64,000 bases of DNA. Source: Odontocerum albicorne (taxonomy: Eukaryota > Arthropoda > Insecta > Trichoptera > Odontoceridae). Below the pieces are notes generated by a model. The model worked only from the letters and a program-made list of their open reading frames with translations, was not told the origin of the DNA and ran no database searches. Of the stretch, positions 1-11,145 are shown piece after piece. A program made the translations under genes and the position numbers. The stretch is taken from positions 30,864,043-30,928,042 of the forward strand of contig OX463849.1 in NCBI GenBank assembly GCA_949825065.1. The letters are read 5' to 3'. Position 1 is the first letter of the stretch. Every line of letters starts with the position of its first letter.

Positions 1-134
1 TTACAGAGACACTCAGACGTTTGTTCCCCCAAACGTTGCCCAGCGTGTATTGTGTTTACCCTACTTTGTGTTTGTATTTGTCTGTGTGGGAAGGGAAGGA
101 TTACATCCGCACCCGTCTTCACATGGACGCACCC
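1..134. other. No recognisable feature at left edge
   Basis: I see no convincing coding sequence or repeat in this stretch before the TTAGG-type array. Confidence 0.4.
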
Positions 135-220
135 CGCATTAGGTTGGGTTAGGTTAAGTTAGGTTGGGTTGGGTTAGGTTAGGTTAAGTTAGGTTGGGTT
201 GGGTTAGGTTAGGTTAGGTT
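135..220 (+). repeat. Degenerate (TTAGG)n array
   Basis: About 17 units of a 5-bp TTAGG motif, with variants such as TTGGG and TTAAG. TTAGG is the ancestral insect telomere repeat. Here it is interstitial or dispersed, because ordinary genes lie downstream and the array is short and imperfect. It ends directly at the poly(A) tail of the adjacent minus-strand LINE. Confidence 0.9.
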
Positions 221-1470
221 TTTTTTTTTTTTTGGATGAGTTGAGCTAATGGGCAACCTGGCTTATGACGCACCAGGTTTATAACCCCGGGATTGTGTTT
301 GGACTCTCTGAAGTGGTTCTATGGAGACCCACTTCTTTGCTTGTTCCCTCAGTGCATACCCCAAAAGTGTTTATCATTTATTGCTCTGAATATGTTTAAT
401 GTGTTTCGAATGTTCAGTGTATGGATAGGACAAGGAATGCGTTCGCGCACGACTTTATTGGAAGCGCCCCGGCATTTGCCTTACAACAGGAGAAATCGCG
501 GTAAACTCCGTCGGGACGCGGCTGAAGGCCCTTCAAAGAGACCTGCCCTTTGGTATTATTCCCTTGTAATAGTGTTCATGTGTTTTGTGGAATTAACTAC
601 ATCGGCGATATATTCGCATATGGTAAAAACATTCTCCTTCATTAACAGTCCTTTTTTTAGATGTTCTAGTTGCAGTCGGGACACCCTCAACTCGCTCTCT
701 AGTTTCCTTCGTCTGATGGCCTGCGCGGGACAACTCAGCAGCACGTGCAGCACATCCTGCACCACACTCTCGTCACCCGGGCAGCTCTCAGACTCCGCAA
801 GATGAAATCTTTTTAGGTATTTCATGAAGCATCCGTGTCCTGTGAGCGCCTGCGTTACTTCGAATGTGGGGATGATCCTTCTCCTGTGCTCGAGCGCCTC
901 GCTTATGCTCCCGAAGAACAATTTGGTGGTGCCTCCGGTAGTACCTGTAACATAAAATTTATTCCAGTCAGTGATGTATTTCTCTCTGAGTGTTGCAACC
1001 GCGTAGCTCCGCGGGAACTTGTCGTAAACTGGCACCGTCTTCAGTTTCCCCGCGGCCCGCGCTAGCTCGTCAGCCCTGTCGTTTCCTATGTTTCCAGAGT
1101 GACCTTTCACCCAGTGGAAGTTCGCTTCCGTTCCTCGGCACCTCAGTCTGCTCACCGAGTCGAGAATGGACCTGATTATCGGATTGGTGCTCCTGGGGTC
1201 GGTGATCCCTCTCAGGCCAGATAGAGAATCTGAGTGTATCTCCACCGATAGCAAGGTATCTTTTGCCCCCTCAACCCAGGATAGAGCTTCTCTCATCGCG
1301 ACCAACTCCGCCTGGAACACCGAGCAGTAGTCTGCTAGTTTAATTTTCTTGCGTGTTATTTCTTGTCCATTCCTGTAGGCCACGAAAGCCGCTCCGACCC
1401 TGCCTTCGAGCAGGCTTCCATCCGTATACAGTGTCAGACTGTATACGGATGGAAGTATATACTGTATACA
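221..1470 (-). mobile_element. 5'-truncated non-LTR retrotransposon (R1/I-like)
   Basis: A LINE copy on the minus strand. Its 3' end is a poly(A) tail, seen as poly(T) at about 219-236 on the plus strand. A 3' UTR of about 320 bp follows, and then the end of ORF2. The 5' end is lost near 1450-1470, where the sequence changes to TTAGG repeats. The retained ORF2 part has an RNase H domain and a C-terminal zinc-finger-like segment. That order is found in I/R1/LOA-type elements; the exact clade is not certain because the reverse transcriptase is missing. Confidence 0.8.
556..1445 (-). pseudogene. LINE ORF2 C-terminus: RNase H plus Cys/His tail
   Basis: The open frame begins with a YTDGS motif just inside the truncation point and runs about 295 residues to a stop. 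The expected RNase H acidic residues are visible: the D of TDGS, the E of QAELVAMREAL, the D of HSDSLSG and the D of GNDRADELA. They are followed by HWVKGHSG. The C-terminal part (GHGCF, ESCPGDE, VLLSCP) resembles the Cys/His finger that ends ORF2 in R1/I-type LINEs. Endonuclease and reverse transcriptase are absent, so the copy cannot move by itself. The remaining frame has no internal stop, which suggests a fairly recent insertion. Confidence 0.8.
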
Positions 1471-1471
1471 G

Positions 1472-1516
1472 GTTAGGTTAGGTTAGGCTAGGTTGGGTTA
1501 GGTTAGGTTAGGTTAT
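1472..1516 (+). repeat. (TTAGG)n array between two LINEs
   Basis: About nine TTAGG units lie between the truncated 5' end of the LINE on the left and the (TAAA)n tail of the LINE on the right. The array is cleaner than the one at 135-220. Confidence 0.9.
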
Positions 1517-2960
1517 TTATTTATTTATTTAACACTTTTATTGCAATGTAATCTGACGGGCTTGTTGCCAGGTGGCAATCTCTTCCAACCAACCAGACAA
1601 AAGTAAATTAAGCAAGTTACATGGTCACCTAAATCATTCAAATGACTATCCATCCCCACGAAATCCATAAACACATACGTGAGCACATGCCCACGAACCC
1701 CACAAAGACGGACAATCACCGAACATTATTTTTCATATAAAGTGAGATATCATCAATCGAAAGGAAAGGAAGGGATGGTTGAGAGGAAAGGAAAAGAAAA
1801 ATCAGGAATGAAACACGTTATTTTACTGACTAGAAATTAAGAGTTTTTTCAGTCGCTTGTTAAAGCATGCTAAGGACGGAGCGAGTCTTATATTGGTTTG
1901 TAACTGATTCCAGAGTCTCACTGCATGGACAGTAAAGGACGACGTAAAGAAAGAGGACCGGTGAACTGGAAAGGCCAATAAACAATATCTGTTTGAGCGT
2001 AGTGCTAATCCATGATTGGAAAGAAGTTGAAAATTTTCGGCGAGATAAGAGGGTGTGGCGGGACAGTTAAGGATGTTATACAATAGAGACATTATGTGAA
2101 TTTGTCGTCTATTTCTAAAATTCAACCAGTTCAATGCCTTCTGGTATGAAGTTATATGGTCGTACTTTCGTAGGTTGAAAATGAATCTTAGACACACATT
2201 TTGAAGACGCTTTAATTTGTCCAGCTGTAACATCCAAGTAACATAAATCCGCATAGTCCAGAATTGGAAAGAGCAGAGATTGTACGAGTAAAATTTTGGT
2301 TTTAGTTGGTAGGAATCTTTGCAACACTTTAAGGGAATGAAGGCTGAAGAAGATCCTTCGACTTACCTCATTTATTTGATATCGCCATGAGAGAGTGTTA
2401 TCTATTAGCACCCCTAGGTTTTTAACAGTTTTATGTAATGGTATGATAGAGCCATCAAGTAATATTGGAGGAAGTAAGTCAGTGTTGAATTTACAGAGAA
2501 GCTGAGGGCTGCCAATGAGGATCGCTTGAGACTTCTTTGGATTTATGAGTAAGCCATGCTCCCCAGTCCACTCAGAGATCGATTGAAGGTCCGCATTTAG
2601 ATTGTTCAAAGCCGCGGGAAAGAAATTTGGATCAAAATGAATATATATCTGCAGGTCATCCGCATATAGATGATAAGAATATTTAAGAGACGATGTTATT
2701 GGGTTGATGAATATAGAAAAAAGGAGTGGAGAGAGAATTCCACCTTGGTGGACGCCTGCAGAGAGAAAAGTCCATTCAGATATACGCTCTTGGTATTTAC
2801 AGGATTGTTGTCTTCCCTTTAAATAGCTTGAAAACCAGACTATGACCGATTCAGAGAATCGTAATGAACGCATTCGAACCATAAGCAGATCAAAGTCTAT
2901 AGTATTAAATGCATTGCTAAAATCCAATAGACATAACAATGTCAGCCGCTTAAAGTTCAT
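1517..2960 (-). mobile_element. 5'-truncated CR1-like non-LTR retrotransposon
   Basis: A minus-strand LINE copy whose 3' end is a short TAAA microsatellite (plus-strand TTATTTATTTATTT at about 1515-1530) rather than a long poly(A). Such short-repeat tails are typical of CR1/L2-type LINEs. The 3' UTR is about 300 bp and the 5' end is cut inside the reverse transcriptase. Two further copies of the same family lie at 20681-21301 (-) and 31343-31946 (+). TTAGG repeats flank both sides. Confidence 0.85.
1823..2960 (-). pseudogene. CR1-like reverse transcriptase, frameshifted
   Basis: The upper part encodes reverse transcriptase core motifs: LLDFSNAFNTIDFDLL (motif A), AGVHQGGILSPLLFS (motif B) and YHLYADDLQIY (catalytic YADD). 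The NLGVLIDNTLSW and ILDYADLCYLD blocks follow. A frameshift near 2220-2260 moves the reading frame. The C-terminal part then continues to the stop at 1823 with KLKRLQNVCLRFIF and the conserved AVRLWNQL. N-terminal reverse transcriptase and all endonuclease are missing. Confidence 0.85.
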
Positions 2961-2976
2961 AGGTTAGGTTAGGTTA
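2961..2976 (+). repeat. Short TTAGG stretch at LINE 5' junction
   Basis: Three TTAGG units start exactly where the CR1-like homology stops, so this copy too is bordered by the telomere-type motif on both sides. Confidence 0.8.
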
Positions 2977-3985
2977 TGAGAGTTGAAGAGTCATGTTGGG
3001 CTTTATAGATTAACAGTTGTGTTAAGCAGCTATTACTGGTCAAATTAAATTATAATGAAATTTACGAGACAGTGAAAAGTGCTCTTTATGCTCAATATGG
3101 AAGAAAAATATTATAATAAAAAAACAGTTTTATCTCAGGATAAAAATTTCTGCAAATACACATAATTTACTTTCTCAAAAAATTACGTTATTTTGACTGT
3201 AATCATATTTTCTTATCAATATTCATAACTACATTTTCAATACACGTATGTAATGGTTGGAAATTATTTCCAGTTACTTCAGTGCTACAGGATAAATAAG
3301 CCTGAAACTGTTTAAATATATTCATACCTGCAGAAAATGAAACGTTCATTTCAGGTGGAATAACTCCATTTTCGTTATTATCCTTCTGTGTAATGTATTT
3401 CTACTGCGTATACTGTGTATTTCTACTGTGTATTTCTACTGCGTAAATACTGCGTATTTCAGGTGGAATAACTCCCAGATCCAATGATAGCAAAATTGCT
3501 GCACAATTTGGAGATAAAAAATCTACATAAATTAATTCTAGATTGCGTGTTAAATTATTTGTCAATTAAAATTTAAAAAAAAACTTTCTATGCTTTCATT
3601 TTAGCCATTCCTTAAATATTGTCTGTCACCCAAGCTCTGTTGGTTTGAATCCTCTCAACTGCGTTTATGGCTGAAAAATATTCGTTATACTGAATTGTTT
3701 ATTTCGTTAAAATGAGATTATGAAAATTTAATGAGATTTGACCTGTATTGAGATCTGTCAATCTAAAAGGCTCACTGACTCTTTATTTTCATTATTTCCA
3801 CATGTCATGATGAGAATGATCATATAGTTGTGGGTCCTATCTTTATTAAACTGCCATGTATTATTTTGGTATGATTGTCATGTGTGGTTGGTACGCCTGA
3901 ACGTGCTAGTGTTGCCTGTGGCATGCAAATTGGGTATACAACGGGTTACGCCACTTCTTGGTAACAGTTAAGTAAATAAATAATA
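2977..3985. repeat. AT-rich spacer with a duplicated 19-bp word
   Basis: No gene is evident. The word TTTCAGGTGGAATAACTCC occurs at about 3352 and again at about 3458. A run of TATTTCTACTG(C/T)G units lies at about 3396-3455, in front of the second copy. This looks like local slippage or a duplication. Confidence 0.5.
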
Positions 3986-6309
3986 TACCGTATTAGCCCG
4001 AATATAACGCGATATTTTTTACTCAAAAAATAACATTAGCGTTATATTCGGGGTTTAGGCCGTGTCCAATGAGCGCTGAGCACACAGCCAAGCCTTTTCG
4101 CCTGTCGCACGCACAGTTTATGCGTGTTTTGGTTACGTTGGTGAGATCGACCAGATAGAAAATAAAAACGAGTATACGCAATTTGTCACGCAAGGCGAAT
4201 GACAGGTGACGTTTAATAGCGATAGTGGCGACATTGGCGGTAATAAGCTGAACCAGCAACATCGCGCGTTGCCGTTGTGTTGTTATATGGGTGCTTCAGG
4301 TAGTGAAACGAAAAAGATTTACACAAATGCAGTGAAGCCCGCCCCGACCCCCACCTCCCCACCTCATGCGTCCAGTAGTCTCGCGACAGTTGCAGCGAAA
4401 GGACTCGAGACTTTGTCTTCGTTGATAGGTATTTATCATGTTTCTGAACCCCTCTTGCAATTTTCGCAAGATGAGTGAGTCATAATAAACAAAATGTTGA
4501 TCACGTGGAAAAGAAAGGCTCGACCAACACTCAAATCAATAAAGGTATTCTAAGAAGTTACGATATGAACTTCAAAGTGATGGTCGCTAGAGAAGCTGAA
4601 AAAACGAACAATTTACAAGCTTCAAAAAAATATGATGTGCCAAAAGTGAATATTCGTCTTTGACGAAAAAATGTGGACCAATACAAATGTGCGCATTCCA
4701 CAAGGACATCATTCCGTGGACCTCAAACCGGTAGGTTTGAAGAGTTAGAAAAACTCGTACTTAATTTTGTATCAGAAAAACGAAATGAGGTATTACCAAT
4801 ATCGCGTGAGGTGATCACATTAAAAGCATTGGAAGTTGCCAATGGTTTAAGCATCCCAAGAACTAAATTCAAAGCAGCTATGGGTTGGTGTAGACCAGTT
4901 GTCGCCAAACGGTCGCTCTCGAGCGGCATTTCGGTAGCTCGCGTAGGATATTTTATCACATTTATCAATTTGCCTCTCAAATGTTATTATTGGACTCCGA
5001 AATCAAATATTTCTCAAACTTCATTGTAATGAAATGCTTTACAAATTGCCGTTGTAATATGAATTTCTAAGTAAAATAGAGAAGCAGTCAGCGATGTATT
5101 ACGATGGGCACTGCGCCATACACTTTGTCTCTCTTGCAGATTCACACAGTTTTACGCGACCGTCAAAGCTTGACGTTTACAAAGCTACCATTCGTTTTGT
5201 TTTTTTCCACCCTGTCAACAAAAAAATTAATAACAATAAAAAAGTTAAAACCTATCATTATCACACAGAATGGGAAGAGGATTATTTCTTCATTGAAATT
5301 AAAGAAAAATGTGTTTGTTTATTGTGCAATGCGAGTGTAGCTGTTGAAAAAAAATGCAACGTGGAACGACATTACAAAACAAATCATTGAGTTATACTTG
5401 AAAAAGATTATCCTTTAAATACAGCTGTAAGAACAAAGAAGGTGAGCCAATTGAAAAGTCATTTATGTTGTCAGCGGTCATTTTTTACAAAAGTAAAGGG
5501 AAAAAATAAGGCCGCTACTATCGCGTCTTATCGTGTCTCTCAGATCATAGCTAAAAACAAGAAACCTTATGAAGACGGAGAAATGATAAAAGTGGCATTT
5601 TTAGAGGCAGCAAATTCATTATTTGCAACATTCAAAAATAAATTAGATATAATATCTGCAATTAAATAAACCCACCTTTCTGCCAATACAATAATGAGAC
5701 GTGTTGAGATTATGTCTAGTGATGTTTTTTTGCAATTAAAAAATGACTTGCAGAGATGTTGCTATATATCACTCCAGATTGATGAATCTACCGATATGAT
5801 TGACACATATCAGTTAGTCATATTTGTAAGAATGATCTTCAGCGATTTTACTGTGACAGAGGAGTTTTTAAAAGTTATTCCACTAAAAGGCCACACTAGG
5901 GGTGAGAATATTTACTCTGCGACCAAGAAAATTATTTCTTCTGAGAATATACCTATTCAAAAACTTGTGGATATTACTACCGATGGTGCTCCAGCTTTTT
6001 GTGGTGTCAACAATGGCTTAATTGCCTTATGCTAGAAACATGAAATGTTTCCACCCTTTTTATCTTTTCACTGCATTATTCACCAGCAGGCACTGTGTGC
6101 AAAATACCTAAAATTCAACGAGGTAATAAAACTTGTTGTTAAAATTATTAACCAGGTGAGGGCTCGTGCTCTCCAAAGACGCTTGTTCAAGGCTCTGACA
6201 GATGAGCTAAAGGGCCAGTGTCGAGACCTGCTCTACACAGAAATCCGTTGGTTGAGTAAAGGACATGTTTTTCGTCGTTTTAATGAACTTCTACCTACAA
6301 GTGATGGAT

Positions 6310-8186
6310 AGCTTGTTCGGAGTTTCGGTCCGATGGTAGGACACCTTACTCCTTCATCGGATAAGTTCTGACTGTTAAGATATTTATTGGAAATTTTTGG
6401 ATCTTTTTGGGAATCGGGAAAGGATAGGTTTGTGGTAATTGTTTTGATTTTATGAATGATTATGAGAAATTATAAACGATTAAATACATTTATAAATATG
6501 ATGATATATACATAATATTAAATACAAATATACATAAATTTGTGTCGTCACACACTGTTTTATATTGAATGGGTGAAAAAAAAAAAAAAAAAAAAAAAAA
6601 AATGAAAAAATGAATTGTGAATAAATTATAAGAATGAATATAGTATATGTAGATAAGTAAATGAGTGGGGAAATGTGTGTGACTTTTATAAATATATTAA
6701 GGTGTAGAAAATGTTTATTGAAGGTGAGAAATGCGGTTGCCTATGGGGGTAAACTGTCTGCCGGAGGAATTATCGATGATGGGGTGTTCAGAGTGACAAT
6801 CGGGGGGTCATTTGGGGGGATGATTAGAGTTAAAGAGGGGGGGGTCGGGGGGATGTTTCGCAATATTGATTTCGGACGAGTGTGTCTGTAACTGGTGTTC
6901 GCGTTGTAGTTATCTAAGGCTTTTATGACTGGGTTGGGATGACGGGATATAGAGCTGTAGAACCTTTCGGCCAGAGCGCGCATATGTTCGAGGATAGTAT
7001 GTAGTTTGGTATCTGCGTGGAGTCTTGAATTACGGACGATGTAGGGTGCTTTTAAAATTATGCGGAGGGCTTTGTTTTGAATGATCCGAATGTGATGTAG
7101 CGTTGTTTTCTTCGCGTGGCCCCAGACCGGAAGGGCGTATGTCAGTTGCGGTCTGACGATCGCTTTATATAGGTGGAGTTTAGTGCGCGTGCTAAGTTTG
7201 CTGTATTTACTGATCAAGGGAAATAATGATTTGAGTGTTCCGTGAGCTTTTGATTTGATATTGAGGGCGTGTTTATGCCACGAGAGTCTACTGTCTAATG
7301 TGAGGCCTAGGTATTTTACGTGTTTTGACCATGGGACGCTCTGGCCGAAGAGTTTAAGAGTTCTGATGGGTTTGATGTATCTGCGTGAGAAGCGGACTGC
7401 TGTGCTTTTGGTGGGATTTATTTTGATCTTCCATTTGGTGCACCAGTGCTCCAGAATGGGAATGAAGTCTTGCAGTCTGTTGTGGGATACGGACTCATAT
7501 TTCGATGAAGAGAGAAATGCTGTGTCGTCAGCGTATTGCGCGGTGATACAATGTGTACGTGAAAATTGGGGCATATCGCTCGTGTATATGTTATACAGGA
7601 TAGGGGACAACAGTGCACCTTGGGGCACACCTGCCAGAATGGGGCGAGGGGATGAGTTTATACCGTCTATTTTGACGGAGAAGGAGCGATTTTCAAGGAA
7701 TGATGCGATGATTTGCACTAGTCTGAGGGGAATACCTGACTTGTGCAGTTTGAATATGAGTCCGTTGAGCCAGACTGTGTCGAAGGCTTTCGCCACGTCT
7801 AGTGAAAGGAGGGTCGTGAGGCCTTTGGAGCTGAAGTATTTGATGATGTGTTCTACAACGCGAAGAAGCTGATGGTTGGTAGAGTGTAATGGCCTAAATC
7901 CGTGTTGCGAATCTGGGATGATGTTACGTGAGTAAGTTTCTAACGAGAGACGTTCTAGGATTAATTTTTCGAGCACTTTACCTAGAGTCGGGAGCAGACT
8001 GATCGGTCTGTAATTTTCAGGGATAACGTGGCTTTTACCCGGTTTAGGGAACATGATGACGTCGGCGTTTTTGAATGGGGTTGGAAAGAATTTATGTCGA
8101 AGGCAGGCATTGTAAATGGCGGTAAGGGCGTAAATGGCTTTTTTCGGAAGTTTTTTCAAGGTGAGATTATTGATTTTATCGGGGCT
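6310..8186 (-). mobile_element. 5'-truncated Jockey-type LINE inside the hAT element
   Basis: The copy lies on the minus strand. Its direct-repeat flanks are GAACTTCTACCTACAA at about 6294-6309 and GAACCTCTACCTACAA at about 8190-8205, a 16-bp target-site duplication with one mismatch. The 3' UTR is about 430 bp, AT-rich, with an A-run at 6576-6602. Its last 50 bp match, inverted, the sequence at 10800-10850. The 5' end is lost within the N-terminal part of the reverse transcriptase. Confidence 0.85.
6741..8186 (-). pseudogene. Jockey-type reverse transcriptase ORF (N-truncated, otherwise open)
   Basis: An open frame of about 480 residues with complete reverse transcriptase core blocks: NYRPISLLPTLGKVLEKLI, SQHGFRPLHST, LLSLDVAKAFDTVW (motif A), AGVPQGALLSPILYNIYTSD (motif B), AQYADDTAFLS (catalytic YADD) and YLGLTLDSRLSW. 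A C-terminal domain with PQLTYALPVWGHA and IQNKALRII follows, which is Jockey-clade style. The C-terminus is proline-rich. Endonuclease and ORF1 are lost. The lack of stops over 1.4 kb makes this the youngest layer of the nest, consistent with its position. Confidence 0.88.
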
Positions 8187-10088
8187 GGTGAACCTCTACC
8201 TACAATAGTCGAATTTTTCAAGAAAAGTGATGGAACATAATCAGAGCTTGCAAATTTTGAGTAGCTGCGGGATTTTGTCTTTCTTCTGGATGTTACAGAA
8301 AAATTAAATGAACTGAATGTTTAATTTCAGGGGCAAGATAAAAATTTTGGGGAAATGATCTCTAAAGTACAGACATTTTCCAACAAACTTACATTCTGGG
8401 AGCACAACCTAAGTCGTGGAGAAGTTAGACATTTCCCCTGTTTGAAAGAGAAGCTGGAAAAAGAAATATATCGTGAAATCTACAAAGGAGAAAATCATGT
8501 ACAGATTCTTTCAAGCTTGCGAAAACAGTTTGATCTGCAGTTTAGTGACTTTAAAAAAGTTGAGCTGCTTGGACAATTTGTTTCAGCTCCTTTTATAAAT
8601 TTTGACATTGAAAAACTATCCAGCTGTATCGTCGAAAATTTTCAAGAAGATGGCCCTTCATCAGAAATGGAATGGATAGAACTTCAATGTGATTTGTCGC
8701 TTTAGAGTGTTGCCTCAACTGTAGAATCTGTATGGCCTTTCGTTCCAACAGAAAATTGTCCACTTATTATTTTTACTTTTACTCACTTATTTCAAGATAT
8801 TTTTCAATTATTATTTTTTTATAAATAAATAATTAAAGTACGCATTTAATGTTTTATTGGAAGTCCGATGTCCTAATTGATTTGAAGTAATATAATAATA
8901 TTGTGTATGGTACGATAAAGGACGATGATAAAAAATGATAAAGAAGGAATATGTATAAGTAGCTCACCAGACAATTTCAATTTCCGAAAGTAGTTCACAT
9001 CCTTATTGAGTTTGGCGACCACTAGTGTAGACGAATGATGAAGCGGAACGGTCTATCTACGGCGGCGTACAACACTTGCTCAAAAATTACCTCAAGATTT
9101 TGCTGATAAGTTGTTAGCTTTTCAACGCCATATTATAAAACTTCGAAACCCCCACAAATGCCCTCTCTGGCATATTGGAAATACAGATCAAACACCAGTT
9201 TATTTCGACATGCCTTCAAACCTTACAGTCAATACGAAAGGTGGAAAATCTGTGTTGTTAAAATCAACTGGTAATGAGAAGTTGAGAATTACCGTTATGC
9301 TTTCTGTTACCGCAGATGGCCGAAAACTTCCTCCATTTGTGATATTGAAACGAAATACCATGCCAAAAAAATATATGCCGCCTGGATTAATTGTTCGTGT
9401 TCAAGAAAAGGGATGGATGATGGAGGAACTGGTATTGGACTGGTTAAATGTTGTATGGGGACAGCGTCCTGGGGCATTAAGAAAACCTCGTGCCATACTT
9501 GTACTTGATGCATTTCGAGGTCACCTGACACCTAAAGTGAAGACAAAAATTGAATCTTTGAATACTGATATGGTGATAATTCCAGGAGGAATTACTTCAC
9601 AGTTGCAAGTTTTAGATGTATCTGTCAATAAACCATTCAAAGACAATTTACGAAAGGAGTACAGCAATTGGCTCTTAGCTGGAAATCATCATCTGACCCC
9701 TACAGGGAAAATAAAGAAACCATCAATTCCAGTCTTAGGGGAATAGATCATGACCGCCTGGCAGAAGATTAGTGGCACGTCTATTGAAAAAGGTTTTAAG
9801 AAATGTTGCATTTCCAACAATCTGGATGGGAGTGAGGATGACATTTTATGGGAAGAGGAAGATGCCATAAATGATGCATCGAGTAGTAATCATTCAAGCG
9901 ACACTGATGATAATTCAAACATGTCTGAATAAAAAAAATCATATTTTTCATAATACAATTTACCTAATTAATTTTTGTTTTATATTTGAATTTTTCCTTT
10001 CATTCCTGCTCCAAATACAACATACTCGTATATGTTATGTCACGTTATATTCGAGGCCGCGTTATATAACATTCAGGCTAATATGGTA

Positions 10089-10539
10089 TTATTATTTGTT
10101 AAAACATTGTGTATATTTTCACATAAACTTCTTTCATTATTCTTGCTAGCTAAAACCAAGAGTAATCATAGACAAGACTTTACACAAATATCAACTTATC
10201 TATTTCGTAGAATGCTTTGTACATCTACCAAACGTAGCTATCGTGAACTTTTTGACAGCTGCTCGAAAGAACTTCTCAGTTGTATATTCTCAGAACTTAC
10301 GGCTGTAGGTTCTTCAACATGAATGGATTAGCCTTGTTTCAGGAACCCAATATCATTCACGTTAGTCTAAGGGGCGCAGTCAGGGACTAAAAGTAATATG
10401 TTTTTAAAGCTTTTCCTTCATTTTGCCATGCCCTGTCGACGTCAGAATCTTTCTTTATTCTCAGTTCCAAACAATGTCCGTAGTTTTGCTTTTGCTCATA
10501 TTGCAGACATTAAAACTACAATAAAAACTGCTTTTAATT
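10089..10539. other. Spacer without recognised feature
   Basis: AT-rich sequence follows the pogo right end. A short open stretch near 10200-10320 shows no motif I recognise. Confidence 0.4.
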
Positions 10540-10860
10540 TGAAATAATAAACCCCTCCCCCATCTTCGTAATATATTATTATATCTATATTTATATATGT
10601 ATACATCTCTATCCTTTCTTTTCTTTATTCATATTTGTCAACACCTGTGACATACAAAAATATAAGTATATTAATATGTAACCTAATATATATGTATTTA
10701 TTACCTTAATATATGTACCGAATTCTATCCTTTCCTCTCTTATAACATACTTTTTCACACCACCACCCAAATAACCTTCAAATTTCACAAGTCCGTTTCA
10801 TTTATTCGATGAAGGAGTAAGGTGTCCGCAAGTTGGACCGACACTCCGAGAAAAATCCCA
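10540..10860 (+). mobile_element. 3' end of a Jockey-type LINE
   Basis: The segment at 10795-10852 (GATGAAGGAGTAAGGTGTCC and flanks) is the inverse of the terminal 3' UTR of the minus-strand LINE at 6310-8186. The AT-rich sequence upstream resembles that element's 3' UTR in composition. It is therefore a tail-only, plus-oriented copy. Confidence 0.6.
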
Positions 10861-11145
10861 ACTAGAGAGAAATAATAAAACTAGGACAGATTACTTGTAC
10901 TAAATAATTATAAATTCATAATTGAACGAATCGATATTTAGTTTTGCCATACATACACGGTCTGTCCAATGTGAAAGGTGACTGATTTTATTTTCGCGTA
11001 ACCATCAGCGATATCTATGGATGAATAAATGAATTAACTAGCGACACATTTCAACTATCTTTCGTAAAAGTTTCAAAGTGCTGGTATTGCTGGTTCATTC
11101 GTAATTACGTAACAATTGACAGTACCTTCTAACTCTCGGTCGGGA

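Larger units (their letters stand above)
5250..8705 (+). pseudogene. BED-finger hAT transposase (ZBED5/GTF2IRD2-like), broken
   Basis: The 5' part has a BED-type zinc finger (CVCLLCNASV, then ERHYKTNH) near 5310-5390. The transposase core follows: LQIDESTDM, TTDGAPAFCG, HCIIHQQALCAKYL and YTEIRWLSKGHVFRRFNEL. The last of these is cut by the LINE at 6309. The frame resumes after 8186 with LPTIVEFFKK and runs to the stop at 8703. Several stops and frameshifts interrupt it, at 5388, 5667 and 6033. The usual hAT C-terminal dimerisation segment is not visible before the right terminus. Confidence 0.8.
4896..9024 (+). mobile_element. hAT transposon inserted in the pogo element
   Basis: The ends are inverted: CAGTTGTCGCCAAAC on the left, and TAGTGGTCGCCAAAC on the right when reverse-complemented. 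A perfect 8-bp target-site duplication, GTGTAGAC, lies at 4888-4895 and 9025-9032. An 8-bp duplication is diagnostic of hAT. The internal gene is of the BED-finger/ZBED5 (SCAN-BED) type. A Jockey-type LINE occupies 6310-8186. Without it the element is about 2.25 kb. Confidence 0.9.
4469..9932 (+). pseudogene. pogo-type transposase, interrupted and decayed
   Basis: The left segment (about 4475-4887) encodes a helix-turn-helix region (SREVITLKALEVANGL, then FKAAMGWC) with an in-frame TGA at 4661. The right segment (about 9033-9932) encodes TTLAQKLPQDFADKLLAFQR and the DDE catalytic core: the D of NTDQTPVYFDMP, the D of ILVLDAFRGH, and GGITSQLQVLDVSVNKPFK. The acidic tail GSEDDILWEEEDA is typical of the family's C-terminus. 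Removing the hAT element and one 8-bp duplication restores continuity at GWC. A stop at 9744 and a 1-bp shift near 9055 also break the frame. No active protein is expected. Confidence 0.85.
3986..10088 (+). mobile_element. pogo/Tigger-type DNA transposon with nested insertions
   Basis: The ends are imperfect terminal inverted repeats. The left end reads CCGTATTAGCCCGAAT and the right end, reverse-complemented, reads CCATATTAGCCTGAAT. Both are flanked by TA, and the subterminal GCGTTATATTCG words are also inverted at the two ends. The internal gene is a DDE_1/CENP-B-like pogo transposase interrupted by a hAT element at 4896-9024. Subtracting that insertion leaves about 2 kb, a normal size for this group. 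Confidence 0.85.

Noticed and set aside
135..220. Chromosome end (true telomere)
   Set aside because: The TTAGG array is short and degenerate, and is followed by 64 kb with ordinary genes. It is better explained as an interstitial or dispersed repeat.
293..805. 170-codon open frame on the plus strand
   Set aside because: It starts at TTG and is antisense to the LINE 3' UTR and RNase H frame; it has no motif.
6576..6602. Poly(A) tail of a plus-strand retroelement
   Set aside because: The surrounding element is on the minus strand and its target duplications lie outside. The A-run is internal to its 3' UTR.
10032..10322. Open frame after the pogo element
   Set aside because: It overlaps the pogo terminal repeat, has no recognisable motif and has AT-driven composition.
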